Shown: positions 6,223-7,055 of the stretch, in pieces
Layout: every line of letters starts with the position of its first letter
How positions within the stretch are numbered: position 1 is the first letter of the stretch
Origin: Bacillota bacterium
Lineage (GTDB): Bacteria; Bacillota; Clostridia; Christensenellales; CAG-138
Reading direction: 5' to 3'
Assembly (NCBI GenBank): GCA_023416895.1
Contig: JAEZGQ010000051.1
Span: 1-7,055 of the forward strand
Length of the DNA: 7,055 nt
The notes under the pieces: model-generated
Told to the model about the DNA's origin: nothing
The model's database searches: none
The model's input: only the letters and a program-made list of their open reading frames with translations
Made by a program: the position numbers and the translations under genes

Positions 6223-6783
6223 TTATCCGATGAACGATATCTTAGCTTCATCCGGAACATGCGGCGGCTTTGCCGTGTTTGCATAGCCAAGCAATACGGA
6301 GCAGCCGAACGCATAGCCTTCGGGAAAACCCAAACGCTTGCTGAATTCCTCCGCGCGTGAGTCGGCAAACGCAAGGCCCGTAAGCCCGCAAATAACGTTG
6401 GCGATTCCAAGCGAAGTTGCGGCCAGCGCGATGTTTTCGCAAAGGATGCCACAGTCCATCAGCGCGGGCGCATATTGTTTAGGGTCGATGGGAACCACGA
6501 TCATGCACGGCGCTCCGTAAAACAGTTTGCCTCCGCGCTCTAAAATTCGGTTATAGGTCGATTTGTCCTCCATAGCAGCTAGGCGGGAAAGCCCTTCTGC
6601 TTCCATCTCCTGCATCAAAGCTTTGTCTTTTACAACGATAACGCGCCACGCTTGGCGGTTCATGCCACTTGGGGCCTGTACGGCGGCCTGTGCGATTGCA
6701 TGAAGCATTTCATCTTCCGGCATTTCACTTTTAAAGTCGCGGCAGGAGTAGCGCTGGGCGATTACATTTAACGTTTCGTTCAT
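6223..6783 (-). CDS. Nitroreductase-family FMN-dependent oxidoreductase
   Basis: This is a 186-residue cytoplasmic flavoprotein of the nitroreductase superfamily, whose members use FMN and NAD(P)H to reduce nitroaromatics, quinones, enones or other acceptors. Visible features are the FMN-phosphate motif RYSCRDF (11-17), APSGMNRQAWRVIVV (37-51) with the conserved S39, N42 and Q44, FYGAPCMIVV (88-97), DCGILCENIALAATSLGI (110-127) in the dimer-core helix, and FPEGYAFGCSVLLGY (153-167) near the C-terminus. The length is typical of small clostridial members. The start at 6783 has AAAGAGG (6800 to 6794) ten bases upstream. An in-frame ATG at 6822 would add 13 unconserved residues. It begins 57 bases after the end of the beta-lactamase-like gene with no terminator between, so the two are probably co-transcribed. 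The physiological substrate cannot be inferred. Confidence 0.9.
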   Translation of the reverse strand: MNETLNVIAQRYSCRDFKSEMPEDEMLHAIAQAAVQAPSGMNRQAWRVIVVKDKALMQEMEAEGLSRLAAMEDKSTYNRILERGGKLFYGAPCMIVVPIDPKQYAPALMDCGILCENIALAATSLGIANVICGLTGLAFADSRAEEFSKRLGFPEGYAFGCSVLLGYANTAKPPHVPDEAKISFIG

Positions 6784-6840
6784 GTTGGATGTACCTCTTT
6801 CCTGTTGTTTTATGGTTCTCATTTCAAACGCTTCCTACGC

Positions 6841-7055
6841 TTAGTTTGCGTTTTGCAGCTGCTTAAGTAGCGCAATGCCCATCACGGTTGCGGGAATTTT
6901 ATAGTCGGGAGGGATGTTCGATAAAATCACCACGGCAACCTGTCTTTTTGCGTCGAAACCTAGGTAAGCGTTGTAATTGCTTGTGGCGCCGTTGTGCCAC
7001 ACAATGCCGTTTTCCTCATCGATCATCCATCCCATTCCAACCGCATCCACACGAA
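6841..7055 (-). CDS. Serine beta-lactamase-like hydrolase (partial, C-terminal end)
   Basis: About 71 C-terminal residues of a serine hydrolase of the class C beta-lactamase / penicillin-binding-protein-like family (PF00144). The frame is open at the right edge, so the start and the SxxK and YxN active-site motifs lie outside. Visible are GMGWMID, then WHNGATSNYNAYLGFD with HNG (encoded at 6988-6996) in the position of the third active-site box (KTG/HxG), and VAVVILSN, the buried C-terminal strand. A GTG at 7048 is in frame but is internal, not a start. Such proteins range from esterases and peptidases to cell-wall hydrolases. Calling this one an antibiotic-resistance beta-lactamase would not be justified. 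It precedes the nitroreductase gene and is probably in the same transcript. Confidence 0.75.
   Translation of the reverse strand, partial: RVDAVGMGWMIDEENGIVWHNGATSNYNAYLGFDAKRQVAVVILSNIPPDYKIPATVMGIALLKQLQNAN

Noticed and set aside
6784..6840. Direct repeat AAGCG-N4-AAGCG in the gap before the nitroreductase gene.
   Set aside because: It is a five-base direct repeat, not an inverted one; it is expected by chance and gives no terminator or clear operator.
6841..7055. Antibiotic-resistance beta-lactamase.
   Set aside because: Only the C-terminal end is present; the HNG box is shared with many esterases and peptidases of the same fold, so resistance cannot be claimed.

Overview
The window looks like ordinary, gene-dense chromosome from a low-to-mid GC Bacillota, most likely class Clostridia. 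GC is somewhat above half in the genes, judged by eye, with AT-rich promoter gaps. The evidence for this placement is a SpoVB/YtgP-type MOP flippase, a TGS/ThrRS-like plus uridine-kinase fusion protein that is characteristic of Clostridia and Thermotogae, and a short PF06541 membrane protein common in anaerobic Bacillota. Strong AAGGAGG-like ribosome sites and perfect TATAAT boxes fit the same picture. No RNA gene, insertion sequence, CRISPR array, phage gene or attachment site was seen.

Layout, left to right. At 1-500 (minus strand) is the N-terminal part of a polysaccharide/lipid-linked-precursor flippase, cut by the left edge. At 501-714 is a divergent promoter region with one good promoter per strand and a hairpin that overlaps the flippase ribosome site. 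At 715-4905 (plus strand) is a tight three-gene cluster: an ABC half-exporter, a TGS/SAD/uridine-kinase-like nucleoside kinase, and exodeoxyribonuclease III. The gaps are only 13 and 23 bases, so it is probably one operon. At 4902-5276 (minus strand) is a 124-residue PF06541 membrane protein whose stop codon interlocks with that of the exonuclease gene. At 5277-5386 is a second divergent region, with an extended -10 promoter firing rightwards. At 5387-6115 (plus strand) is a cytoplasmic glycerophosphodiester phosphodiesterase. At 6163-6191 is a perfect 13-bp hairpin, probably a bidirectional terminator. At 6223-6783 (minus strand) is an FMN nitroreductase-family protein, and at 6841-7055 (minus strand) is the C-terminal end of a serine beta-lactamase-like hydrolase that is probably co-transcribed with the nitroreductase.

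The genes do not form one pathway. Loose themes are envelope and lipid handling (flippase, exporter, GDPD, beta-lactamase-like protein, PF06541 protein) and nucleotide/DNA maintenance (kinase, exonuclease III). Four reading frames extend in frame upstream of the start chosen here (exporter, kinase, PF06541 protein, GDPD). The exonuclease has an upstream TTG and the nitroreductase an upstream ATG. The chosen starts rest on ribosome sites, promoter position or family N-termini. I see no undescribed system. The points most worth a second look are the loss of all four metal-ligand positions in the ThrRS-like domain of the kinase, the interlocked convergent stops at 4902-4905, and the hairpin that covers the flippase ribosome site.
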